Shown here: positions 43,412 to 52,503 of the stretch, piece by piece | Position numbering within the stretch: the stretch's first letter is position 1 | How the letters are laid out: the number at the start of each line of letters is the position of its first letter | Translations under genes and position numbers: made by a program | Notes under the pieces: generated by a model | Told to the model about the DNA's origin: nothing | Database searches by the model: none | Seen by the model: only the letters and a program-made list of their open reading frames with translations | Source of the DNA: RHKX01 sp963745755 | GTDB taxonomy: Bacteria > Actinomycetota > Thermoleophilia > Solirubrobacterales > 70-9 | Reading direction: 5' to 3' | NCBI GenBank assembly: GCA_963745755.1 | Contig: CAVUYP010000001.1 | Location: 434,001 to 498,000 of the forward strand | Length of the DNA: 64,000 nt

Positions 43412-44378
43412 ATGAGCGAAGCGAACCCGAACTGGACCGCGGCCGACATCCCCGACCAGAAGGGCCGGACGATCCTGATCACCGGGGCCAACAGCGGCCT
43501 CGGCCTGCAGACGGCGACGGCGCTCGCCGGCGCCGGCGCGACCGTCCTGATGGCCTGCCGCAACGCCGAGAAGGCGGCGGCGGCGCGGGCTCAGGTCGAG
43601 GCCGCCGTTGCCGGCGCCGACGTCGAGTTCGTTCCGCTCGACCTCGCGGACCTGAGCTCGGTCGAGGCGGCCGCCGACGCCGTCGCCGCCCGCCCCCGGC
43701 CGCTCGACGTGCTCGTCAACAACGCCGGCGTCATGGCGCCGCCGCAGCGGCGGACCGCCGATGGCTTCGAGCTCCAGCTCGGGACCAATCACCTCGGTCA
43801 CTTCGCGCTCACCGGTCGTCTGATCGAGAAGTTGCTCGCCGCCGACGCCCCCAGGATCGTCAACGTGAGCAGCACCGCCCACCGGATCGGCAGGATGGAC
43901 TTCGACGACCTCGGCTGGGAGCAGGGGTACTCGCGCTGGCCCGCCTACGGGCGCTCGAAGCTGGCCAACCTGCTGTTCACGGTTGAGCTCGCCCGCCGCG
44001 CCGAGGCGGCCGGGACCGGGCTCGTCGCGGCGGCGGCCCACCCCGGCTACGCGGCGACGAACCTGCAGACGGCCGGAATCGGGCTCGGGTAGCGTTGGGG
44101 GCGGCGCTGAAGCCGCTGGTCGCGGTCGGCAACCTCGTCTTCGCCCAGGACGATGCCGCCGGAGCGTTGCCGAGCCTCTACGCGGCGACGGCGCCCGGGG
44201 TCGAGGGCGACGATTTCTTCGGACCCGACGGCTTCCAGGAGATGCGGGGGCGGCATCCGCCCGGGTCGGCCGGACGGCACGGGCGGCGAACCCGGAGGAC
44301 GCGAGGCGGCTCTGGGAGGTCTCCGAGGAGCTGACCGGCGTCGGCTACGGGCCGCTCGATGCTGTCGCGGCCGTCTAG
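43412..44378 (+). CDS. Short-chain dehydrogenase/reductase, retinol-dehydrogenase-like (two frame breaks)
   Basis: About 320 residues after correction. NAD(P)-binding TGANSGLGLQ, the NNAGVMAPPQR block, and the catalytic YxxxK in AYGRSKLANLL are intact. GTNHLGHFALTGRL supports the WWOX/retinol-dehydrogenase-like subgroup. The frame stops at 44092 after GIGLG; missing bases near 44092 and 44240 restore PLVAVGNLVFAQDDAAGALP and ANPEDARRLWEVSEELTG. The final TAG (44376-44378) shares a CTAG palindrome with the dapF stop. ATG 43412 has a GGGAG ribosome-binding site. Confidence 0.82.
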
Positions 44379-45218
44379 AGGCCGGCGACGCGCTCGCAGG
44401 AACGGCGCCGAGAGCTTGCCGCTGAAGACCGGCTCGGCGGCGCCGGTCAGGTGGATCTCGAGGTCGTCGCCGATCTCGACCTCGAGCTCGCCGCCGTCGA
44501 GGAGGACGGTGATCGGGCTCGGGGCGCCGCGCAGATGGGCAGCGACGGCGGCGCCGGCGGCGCCGGTTCCCGACGAGAGCGTCTCCCCCACCCCGCGCTC
44601 GAAGATCCGCGCTCGCACGCGCGATCCCTCGGCCCGCCAGAAGCTGACGTTGGTGCGATTCGGGAACAGCGGTGAGGACTCGATCGGGGCGCCGACGGCC
44701 GTCAGGTCGAGCTCCTCGAGGCCGTCGGCGACCTCGATCGCGCACTGCGGGTTGCCGATCGACACGTGCTGGAACTCGCGTTCGCCGTCGCCGACGGCGA
44801 TCGTGCCGACGCCGTCCGGATTTCCCTGCGGATAGTCGGCCGAGGCCGTCGCGGCCCGCCCCATCGCCACCCGGGCCGAGTCGGGCCCGGTCAGGGTCGG
44901 GGTGACCTCGCCGGCCGCGGTGAGGATCGTGAACGTGTCGCGCTCGGTCCATCCCGACGCCCGCAGGTGCAGGACCGCCTCGCGAACGCCGTTGCCGGAC
45001 AGCTCGGCCTCCGACCCGTCCGGGTTGAAGATCCGCAGCTCGGCGACGTGCGCAACGGGATCGGCGGGCGCCGAGAGGAGCAGGATGCCGTCGGAGCCGA
45101 TGCCGAGGTGGGGCGCGCAGATCGCCCGCACCCGCTCGGCGGTCAGCTCGAAGGGCACGTCGGTCGCCTCGAGGACGATGTAGTCGTTGCCGAGCGCCTG
45201 CCATTTCGCGAACCGCAT
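44375..45218 (-). CDS. dapF: Diaminopimelate epimerase (frame break near 44397)
   Basis: About 280 residues. It epimerises LL- to meso-diaminopimelate for wall and lysine synthesis. The two catalytic Cys positions need care: the second is SSGTGAAGAAVAA, where the family usually has a Cys (SCGTGA), and the first is SGNGVREAVL, where GNGxR is kept but the usual Cys is Glu-Ala. Other blocks (KWQALGNDYIVLE, FNPDGSEAELSGNG, SIGNPQCAIEV) are family-typical. One extra base near 44397 gives the end ERVAGL and the TAG at 44377-44375. The missing Cys residues are noteworthy (see findings). Confidence 0.82.
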
Positions 45219-45361
45219 CGGGGCGAAGTATGCCTGCCCGGGAGATGCGAGCCGCGGTGGTCACGGGCGCCGGTCGAGCTCTCGCCGGGCGCCGGTCCCG
45301 GCTGTGCCCTAGCCTCCCTGGCCCGCACCCGCCGCCGAAGTTTCAACAGGAGGTTCAGCAG

Positions 45362-45988
45362 ATGCCGATGGTCCCGATGGTGGTCGAGCAATCCTCGCGC
45401 GGGGAGCGTTCGTTCGACATCTACTCGCGCCTGCTCTCGGAGCGGATCATCGTCCTCGGCACCGAGATCGACGACCAGGTATCGAACCTGATCGTCGCCC
45501 AGCTGCTCCACCTCGAGTCCGAGGATCCCGACAAGGACATCTCGCTGTACATCAACTCGCCGGGCGGGGTCGTCTACTCGGGGCTGGCGATCTACGACAC
45601 GATCCAGTTCGTCCACTGCGACGTGCAGACGATCTGCTTCGGGATCGCGATGTCGATGGCGTCGCTGGTGCTCGCCGGCGGCACCCCGGGAAAGCGGATG
45701 GCGCTGCCGAACTCGCGGATCCTCAACCACCAGCCCTCGGGCGGCTTCGAGGGCCAGTCGACCGACATCGAGATCCACGCTCGCGAGACCCTGTCGATAC
45801 GCAAGCGGCTCGAGGAGCTTTACGCCAAGCACACCGGTCAGACCGTCGAGCAGATCCACAAGGACATGGAGCGCGACCGATTCTTCAGCGCCGAGGAGGC
45901 TCGCGACTACGGCCTGATCGACCACGTGATGAGCGACCGCGACCTGCGGGTCCCCGCCGACGGCTCACCGAACGGCTCCTCCTCCTAG
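45362..45988 (+). CDS. clpP: ATP-dependent Clp protease proteolytic subunit
   Basis: 208 residues. The Ser-His-Asp triad is complete: S98 (FGIAMSMAS), H123 (ILNHQPSGG) and D172 (MERDRFFSAEE). The substrate strand YINSPGGVVYSGLAIYDTIQ is standard. ATG 45362 is supported by a strong CAGGAGG ribosome-binding site 9 bases upstream. It degrades unfolded or tagged proteins with ClpX or ClpC partners, which are outside the window. No second clpP is adjacent. Confidence 0.96.
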   Translation: MPMVPMVVEQSSRGERSFDIYSRLLSERIIVLGTEIDDQVSNLIVAQLLHLESEDPDKDISLYINSPGGVVYSGLAIYDTIQFVHCDVQTICFGIAMSMASLVLAGGTPGKRMALPNSRILNHQPSGGFEGQSTDIEIHARETLSIRKRLEELYAKHTGQTVEQIHKDMERDRFFSAEEARDYGLIDHVMSDRDLRVPADGSPNGSSS

Positions 45989-46058
45989 GCACCGCGGCGC
46001 TGGACCGGCGCGGGCCAGGTGCGCCGGCCGGGAGGCGGCACGGGATGCCGATCCCGAT

Positions 46059-46103
46059 CGAGTGTCGGATTCATGCGGCTATCTCGCACTTTTCCGACAC
46101 TCG
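46059..46103 (-). repeat. 45-bp palindromic intergenic element, copy B
   Basis: Read on the minus strand this copy has outer arms CGAGTGTCGG and CCGACACTCG, core TGCGAGATA-G-CCGCA and the same total length as the copy at 6523-6567. The outer 11 bp (CGAGTGTCGGA / TCCGACACTCG) pair perfectly and the inner TGCG/CGCA closes a loop containing AGATA. It lies between the convergent clpP and miaA genes. Confidence 0.75.
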
Positions 46104-46171
46104 GGGTGTTCTCGTTCCTTGACCTCCCCTCGCTGCCCCTCGGGACAGGGCCTGGTCTTCCGCCGGGACCG

Positions 46172-47091
46172 CTAGCGATCGCCGCCCATGTCGGCGAGCT
46201 GGCGGTCGACGGCGGCGAGGACCAGCACGGCGACCTGCTCGTCGGTCAGGCCGGTGCGGTCGATCGGCTCGACGCCCTCCATCCTGCGCATCCAGGTCAT
46301 CTGCCGGCGGGCGTAGCGGCGGTGGGCGGACTTGACGGCCCCGGCATCGCCGCGGATCAGGTCCGTAGAAGCCGAGTGCGGAGCTCGCGGTCCGACCCGC
46401 CCCGGCGTCCCGCGCCGCCTCCGCCTCGGCGCCGGCCCCGGCGGCGAGCATCGCGTCGACGCGATGATCGATCCGCTCGGCGAGCTCGTCGCGGTCGACG
46501 ACGATCCCGATCAGCGCCGTCGGATGGCGGAGGCGGGCGGTCCACAGGTCGGTGCCGCGCTCGGGCGGATCGAGCCCGACGCGCTGCAGCTCCAGCGCCC
46601 GCGCGACCCGTTTGCGGTCGTTCGGATGAATCCGTTCGGCGACGTCGGGCTCGAGCTCGGCGTGCAGCGGCGGCGGAGCCGCGCTCGGCGATCTCCGCCT
46701 CGACGAGCTCGCGGACCGCGGCCGCCACCGGCGGCCGCAGGTCGAGCTCGGCGAGCGCCGCCCGCATGTAGAGACCGGTCCCGCCGACGACGATCGGCGT
46801 CCGGCCGGCGGCGATCAGCCCGTCGATCTCGGCCCGGGCGAGCTCGGCGAAGCGGCCGGCGCTGAACTCCTCGTCGACGGCGGCGACGGCGACGAGGCGA
46901 TGTTCGAGCGCGTCGAGCTCCGCTGCGCCCGGCGCCCCGCTCAGCACCTCGAGGCCGCGGTAGACCTGGATCGCGTCGGCAGGAGACCGCGACCGGGTCC
47001 TCGCCGCGCTCGCGGAGCATCGTCCGCGAGCTTCGATCGCCACCGCGGTCTTGCCGACGCCGGTCGGCCCGAAGATCGCGATCACCGCCAT
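46172..47091 (-). CDS. miaA: tRNA dimethylallyltransferase (several frame breaks)
   Basis: Adds the dimethylallyl group to A37 of tRNAs; about 306 residues after correction. The P-loop is FGPTGVGKTAVAIE. SADAIQVYRGLEVLSGAP, VGGTGLYMRAAL and the HPNDRKRVARALEL block are all recognisable, as is the C-terminal RYARRQMTWMRRM. Extra bases near 47032, 47021 and 46978 (three together restore frame), and further changes near 46690 and 46360, break the frame. ATG 47091 lies 7 bases after the miaB stop, so the two tRNA-modification genes form an operon. Confidence 0.9.
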
Positions 47092-47098
47092 CGCCGCC

Positions 47099-48445
47099 TC
47101 AGCGGGCGCGCGAGAGCAGGACCTCGGCGCCGAGCAGGGTCTGCGAGGTCGCCGACGCCGATCTCGACCTCGACGAGCTCCCCGGGGCTCGCGGTGCCCT
47201 CGAAGTTGACCGCCTTGTTGTGGCGGCTGCGGCCGCGGAGACGGCTCGGATCGGTCCGGCTCGGGCCCTCGACGAGGACCTCCACGGTCCGGCCCGACGA
47301 ACCGCCCGGCGCGCTCGCGGGCGCGCCGCTGGACGGCCTCGACGAGACGGCCCATCCGCTCCTTCTTGACCGGATGGGGAACGATCCCGTCGAGCCCGGC
47401 CGCCTCGGTGCCGCGGCGCGGGCTGAAGACGAAGGTGAACGCGCCGTCGTAGCCGACCTCCTCGACGACCTCGAGCGTCGCCGCGAAGTCCTGCTCGGTC
47501 TCGCCCGGGAAGCCGACGATGATGTCGGTGGTCAGGGCGACGTCCGGCAGGTGCTCGCGGATCAGCGCGACCCGGTCGAGGTAGCGCTCGCGGTCGTAGG
47601 TGCGGCGCATCGCCTTCAGGATCCGGCTCGACCCCGACTGCAGCGGCAGGTGGATGTGCTCGCAGACGGCGCCGCACTCGGCGTGGGCGCGGATCACGTC
47701 CTCCTTCATGTCCTTCGGGTGCGGGCTCGTGTAGCGGATCCGCTCGATCCCGTCGATCGCGTCGATATCGCCGAGCAGCTCGGCGAAGCTGCGGTCGACC
47801 GTCGCCGCGGAGGTCGCGGCCGTAGCTGTTGACGTTCTGGCCGAGCAGCGTCACCTCGCGGACGCCGTCGGCGGCGAGCCCGCGGACCTCGGCGAGCAGC
47901 TCCGGCGCCGGCCGGCTCGCCTCGCGGCCGCGCGTCGAGGGGACGATGCAGTAGGAGCAGGCGCAGTTGCATCCCTGCGAGATCTGCACCCATGCCTGAA
48001 ACGGGCGACCGCGGTGCGAGGGAAGGTGGCCGGCGAAGTCCTCGAACTCGAAGTAGCCCTGGGCGCTCAGCGAGTCGCTGGTCAGGAACTCGGCGAGCCT
48101 GTGGATCTGCCCGGGGCCGAAGGCGACGTCGACGAATGGGAAGCGCTCGAAGACCTCGTCCTTGACCGACTGCGCCCAGCAGCCGCCGACGCCGACGACG
48201 ACGTCCGGCTGCTCGCCCTTGAGGCGCTTCGCCTCGCCGAGGTGGGCGATGAACCGGCTGTCGGCGGACTCGCGGATCGAGCAGGTGTTGAAGAGGATCA
48301 GGTCGGCCTCCTCGCGGCTGCTCGCCTCCGCGTAGCCGAGCGACGCGAGCATGCCCTTCATCCGCTCGGAGTCGTGCTCGTTCATCTGGCAGCCGAAGGT
48401 CGTCACGTGGAAGCGCTTGACGGCGTCGCTGCCGGGCGTCTCCAT
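47099..48445 (-). CDS. miaB: tRNA-2-methylthio-N6-dimethylallyladenosine synthase (three frame breaks)
   Basis: Radical SAM methylthiotransferase acting after MiaA. The N-terminal UPF0004 domain (HVTTFGCQMNEHDSERMKG, FNTCSIRESAD, VGGCWAQ) holds three cluster Cys; the radical SAM cluster is GCNCACSYCIVPSTRGRE. HLPLQSGSSRILKAMRR and the TRAM-domain segment HNKAVNFEGTASPGELVEV follow, ending LLGAEVLLSRAR. Frame changes occur near 47820, 47300 and 47140. Intact conserved motifs on both sides indicate sequence errors. Restored length is about 448 residues. Confidence 0.92.
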   Translation of the reverse strand: METPGSDAVKRFHVTTFGCQMNEHDSERMKGMLASLGYAEASSREEADLILFNTCSIRESADSRFIAHLGEAKRLKGEQPDVVVGVGGCWAQSVKDEVFERFPFVDVAFGPGQIHRLAEFLTSDSLSAQGYFEFEDFAGHLPSHRGRPFQAWVQISQGCNCACSYCIVPSTRGREASRPAPELLAEVRGLAADGVREVTLLGQNVNSYGRDLRGDGRPQLRRAARRYRRDRRDRADPLHEPAPEGHEGGRDPRPRRVRRRLRAHPPAAAVGVEPDPEGDAPHLRPRALPRPGRADPRAPAGRRPDHRHHRRLPGRDRAGLRGDARGRRGGRLRRRVHLRLQPAPRHRGGRARRDRSPSGQEGADGPSRRGRPAARPRARRAVRRAGPWRSSSRARAGPIRAVSAAAAATTRRSTSRAPRAPGSSSRSRSASATSQTLLGAEVLLSRAR

Positions 48446-48483
48446 GGCGCTCAGGGTAGCGCCGCCGAATCGCTGCCGGGGGC

Positions 48484-49102
48484 TCAGTTGCCGGCGGTCT
48501 TCGACAGGAAGGCGACGAGCGCGTCGAGCTGCTCGGGCGATGAGCTGGTCGCCGTAGTTGGTCGGCATCGTCCCGTCCGGGTAGCCCTTCTCGACGAAGG
48601 CGCTCGGGATCGACGATCGATTCCCTGATGAAGGCATCGTCCTTGCCGGCGAGGACGGTGTCGAGGTTCGGCCCGATCGCTCCCTGCGCGTCGGCGCCGA
48701 GCTCGGCGATCGTGTGGCAGCTGCCGCAGCCGGTCGAGACGAAGACCTGGCTGCCGTCGACGCTCGATCCGCCGCCGGCGGCGTTGCCGGAGCCGCCGCC
48801 CCCACCCTTGTCGGCCGGCGTCGGCTCGGCGCGTGGCGCCGCTGTCCTGGTTGGCGATGTCCTCGGCGCCCTGGGCGGCGTCGGCCTCCTTGTTGGCGTC
48901 GGCGAGCCGGTTCTTCTGCTCGTGCTGGGCGAGCTCGACGGCCCCGACGGCGGTGGCGGCGACGAGCAGGAAGACGGCGATAACGCCGATCGTCAGCAGG
49001 TTTCCGGAGGGGAACCTCTCGCTCCGCATCCCGATCAAGCGAGAGGATCAGGGCGACCACGATCAGGGCGCCGCCGGCTATGTAGAAGAGGGTGTCGTCC
49101 AT
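48484..49102 (-). CDS. Membrane-anchored monohaem cytochrome c (several frame breaks)
   Basis: About 205 residues after correction. Two N-terminal helices (FYIAGGALIVVALILSL and NLLTIGVIAVFLLVAATAVG) anchor the protein. A charged helix and Gly/Ser linker follow. The haem site is CGSCH (near 48715), in the segment VFVSTGCGSCHTIAELG; the likely axial Met is in YPDGTMPTNYGDQL. The C-terminus is DALVAFLSKTAGN. Frame changes fall near 49035, 48830, 48610 and 48540. It is an electron carrier outside the membrane; maturation would need CcdA-type redox supply (19082-19822). Confidence 0.8.
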
Positions 49103-49151
49103 GCTGACGCGATCCTATCGATCAGCCTCGACGGCGATACCTGCGCCGCGG

Positions 49152-50615
49152 CTACTCGGCGAACGCCGTCGCCCGGCTCTCGCGGACGACCGTGATCTTG
49201 ATCCGGCCCGGGTAGTCGAGCTCCTGCTCGACCGCCTTGGCGGCGCGGCGGGCGATCACCGCCGCCTCCTCGTCGTCGACGGCACCGGGATCGACGACGA
49301 GGCGGACCTCGCGGCCGGCGCGGACGGCGTAGACCTTGCTCGACGCCCGGGATGGCGGCCGGCGATCTCCTCGAGATCGCGGAGGCGGGTCACGTAGTGC
49401 TCGAGCGCCTCGCCGCGGGCGCCGGGACGGGCGCCGGAGACGGCGTCGGCGATCTGGACGATCACCGCCTCGACGGTCTTCGGCGCGACCTCGTTGTGGT
49501 GCGCCTCGATCGCGTGGGCGACGGCCTCGCTCTCGCCCTTGCGGCGGGCCATCGAGGCGCCGACCTGGGCGTGGGAGCCCTCGACCTCGTGGCTGACCGC
49601 CTTGCCGATGTCGTGCAGCAGCGTCGCCCGCTTCGCGGTCTCGACCGAGCACGCCGAGCTCGGCCGCGATCGAGCCGGCGATCTTCGATGACTCGACGAG
49701 GTGGTCGAGGACGTTCTGGCCGTAGGAGGTGCGGAACCGCAGCCGGCCGAGCACCTCGAGCAGGTCCGGGTCGATCCCGTGCACGCCCGCCTCGAGCTCG
49801 GCGCGCTCGCCCTCGGCGACCATCGTCGCCTCGACCTCCGCCTTCGCCTTCTCGTAGGCCTCCTCGATCGTCGCCGGCTGGATCCGCCCGTCGGCGATCA
49901 GCCGCTCGAGCATCAGCCTGGCGATCTCGCGGCGAACGCCGTCGAAGCTCGAGACGACGACGGCGTTCGGGGTCTCGTCGATGATCAGATCGACGCCGGT
50001 CAGCGACTCGATCGCGCGGATGTTGCGGCCCTCGCGGCCGATGATCCGGCCCTTCATCTCCTCGCTGGGGAGCTCGATCAGCCGGGTCGTCGTCTCGCTC
50101 GCGTGGGTTCCGGCGAGCCGGCCCATCGCGATCGAGAGGATGTTGCGGGCCCGGCGATCGGCGTCGCGCTTGGTCTCCTCGTCGATCTGCGAGCAGGACC
50201 CGGCCGGCCTGGCGGCGGGCGTCGTGTTCGACGTCGGCGATCAGCATCTGCTTGGCCTGCGGTGGCGGTCAGGCCGGAGAGCCGCTCGAGCTCCTTGCGC
50301 TGGACCTGCTTCTGGCGCTTCAGCTCCTCGGCCTGGCCCTCGAGATTGCGCTCGCGGTCGGCGAGGGCGCGCTCGCGGCGCTCGATCTCGGCGAGCTGCA
50401 GGCGGGCCGCCTCGGCATCGTGGAGGGCCCGCTCCTGGAGCCGGGCGATCTCCTCGCGGCGGGCCCGCAGGTCGGCCGCGTCCGCCGCCCCCGCGTCCTC
50501 GCCGGCGCGGCCGCGGCCGGACTGGACGGCGAGCGAGCCGGATCGGCAGCCGAGAGCGGCTGGGCTCTGCCGGGCGTTCCCGGCTCGCGAGCTTTCTCCT
50601 GCCCCGCCGCTCCAT
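49152..50615 (-). CDS. rny: Ribonuclease Y (several frame breaks)
   Basis: Endoribonuclease that starts mRNA decay. In order: a long charged coiled coil (ERNLEGQAEELKRQKQVQRK), a KH domain (LPSEEMKGRIIGREGRNIRA), an HD domain (TLLHDIGKAVSHEVEGSHA, then AHHNEVAPKTVEAVIVQIAD) and the terminal YPGRIKITVVRESRATAFAE. Frame changes near 50530, 50262, 50200, 49650 and 49350 are best read as errors. The likely start ATG 50615 has TACCAT 8 bases upstream. No N-terminal membrane helix is visible between there and the coiled coil, unlike Bacillus RNase Y. It follows recX. Confidence 0.9.
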
Positions 50616-50656
50616 CCCGGTCGATGGTAGTGCGTCGCGCGCCGGAGCGGAACCGA

Positions 50657-51150
50657 TCAGGCAGCGCGCGGATCCGCTCCCTCCGGCGCGGCGGACCGCC
50701 TCGTAGGCGAGCTCGTAGTCGTAGCCGCGCCTGGTCAGGTGAGCGAGAGGCGCGAGCGCGGGCGCGCTCGTCGTCGAGGTCCTCGCCCCTGGCGCCGGAC
50801 CAGCTCGACCGCCCGCTCGAGCTCGGCCTCGCGGGGCTCGGCGGCGGCGCGTTCGGCGAGCGCGCGCTCCGACCCCGCGTTCGGCGAGCGCCGCGGCGAT
50901 CCGATGGCCGCCCCAGCCCGACAGCTCCCGCTTGTCGGCGGCGTAGGCGTGGGCGAACCGCTCGTCGTCGAGCTCGCCGATCTCGACCAGCTCCGCGATC
51001 ACCTCCTCGATGAGAGCCTCGCCGTAGCCGCGCTCGGTCAGCCAGCGATGCAGCTCGCCGGCGGTGCGCTCGCGGCGCCGCAGCGCCCCGAGCGCCTTGC
51101 TCAGGGCGTCCTGCAGCTCACGATCGGCGTCGTGCCACCGGCCAACGCCG
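50657..51150 (-). CDS. recX: Regulatory protein RecX (frame breaks; start approximate)
   Basis: Modulates RecA filaments. The three-helix repeats are visible: LQDALSKALGALRRRERTA, then ELHRWLTERGYGEALIEEVI and ELVEIGELDDERFAHAYAAD, followed by GWGGHRIAAALAERGV and a late LTRRGYDYELAYEAVRRAG. Frame changes occur around 50750-50880 and near 50668; after the last, the protein ends DPRAA with TGA at 50659-50657. The start codon could not be fixed because the first bases after recA also appear disturbed. Position directly after recA supports the call. Confidence 0.82.
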
Positions 51151-51167
51151 GCGCCGCGCGGCGTCGG

Positions 51168-52272
51168 CTACGCGGCCTCCGGGCTCTCGTCGGCGGCGAT
51201 CTCGTGCGGCGGGGTCCGGGTCGGGCCGGGCGCCCGCTCGACGCCGACCGCGGCGTAGATCTTGCTCCTCGATCTCGTCGGCCATCTCCGGGTTCTCGGC
51301 CAGGAACTGCTTGGAGTTGTTCCTTCCCTGCCCGAGGCGGGTCTCGCCGTAGGAGAAGAACGAGCCGGACTTGGTGACGATGTCGTGGTCGACGCCGAGG
51401 TCGAGCAGGCAGCTCTCGTTGGAGATGCCGGCGCCGTACTCGACGTCGAACTCGGCCTGCTTGAAGGGCGCCGCGACCTTGTTCTTGACGACCTTGACCC
51501 GGACCCGGTTGCCGACCGCCTCGGTGCCCTCCTTGAGGGTCTCGATCCGGCGCAGGTCGAGCCGCTGCGACGAGTAGAACTTCAGCGCCCGCCCGCCCGG
51601 CTGGGTCTCGGGGCTGCCGAAGCTGACCCCGATCTTCTCGCGGATCTGGTTCGTGAACAGGCAGACGGTCTTCGCCCGGTTGAGGTTGCCGGCGAGCTTG
51701 CGCAGCGCCTGCGACATCAGCCGCGCCTGCAGGCCGACCTGGACCTCGCCCATCTGGCCCTCGAGCTCGACCCGCGGCGTCAGCGCCGCGACCGAGTCGA
51801 TCGCGACGAGGTCGACGGCGCCGGAACGGGTCAGGACGTCGACGATCTCGAGCGCCTGCTCGCCGTAGTCGGGCTGGGAGATCAGCAGCTCGTCGGTGTC
51901 GACGCCGATCCGCCGTGCGTAGACCGGGTCGATCGCGTGCTCGGCGTCGACGAACGCGCAGACGCCGCCACGGGCCTGGGCCTGGGCGATGATGTGGTAG
52001 ATCGAGCGTCGTCTTGCCCGAGGACTCCGGGCCGAAGATCTCGACGATCCGCCCCTTCGGGACGCCGCCGACGCCGAGCGCGAGGTCGAGCGAGATCGCC
52101 CCGGTCGGGATCGTCTCGACGTCCATCACGGTCTTGCTGCCGAGCTTCATCACCGCGCCGGCGCCGAACTCGCGCTCGATCTGGCGTGACGGCCGCCTTC
52201 AGGGCGGCGTCCTTGGCCTTGGCGTCCTTCGAGCCGGCCTCGATCGGGGTCGGCTTGTTTCGCTGCTGCCAT
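51168..52272 (-). CDS. recA: Recombinase RecA (about four frame breaks)
   Basis: About 367 residues after correction. Central motifs are intact: Walker A FGPESSGKTTL, VDLVAIDSVAALTPRVEL (Walker B), and the loop regions including FTNQIREKIGVSFGSPET. The N-terminal helix AAVTQIEREFGAGAVMKLG and C-terminus HEIAADESPEAA lie in other frames; changes fall near 52260, 52185, 52005 and 51268. ATG 52272 has an AGGAGA ribosome-binding site about 7 bases upstream. A LexA-type box lies at 52382-52395. A cell could hardly carry this gene broken four times, so the breaks are taken as errors. Confidence 0.95.
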
Positions 52273-52381
52273 TCTCAAATCTCCTAATCCGCCGCCACGG
52301 CGGCAGTCGAATCGGCCGGGGTGCCGTGGAAATGCCCCCGGAACCGGAGTGCCACAAAGCTAGAGCGCGTCCCGGACGGAC

Positions 52382-52395
52382 CGAACATGTGTTGG
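52382..52395 (-). promoter_or_regulatory. SOS (LexA) box upstream of recA
   Basis: CGAACATGTGTTGG matches the Gram-positive/actinobacterial LexA operator CGAACRNRYGTTYC at all but the last two positions. It is 110 bases before the recA start. Confidence 0.75.
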
Positions 52396-52503
52396 GCCCC
52401 CCGCGGTCGCCTCCCGCGAGCGCTAGGGGCGGCGCGTCCGCGCGAATGGGACGCGGATCGGTGCCGATTCGACATCACGCGAAGGTCAATAGTCTGTCCG
52501 CTG

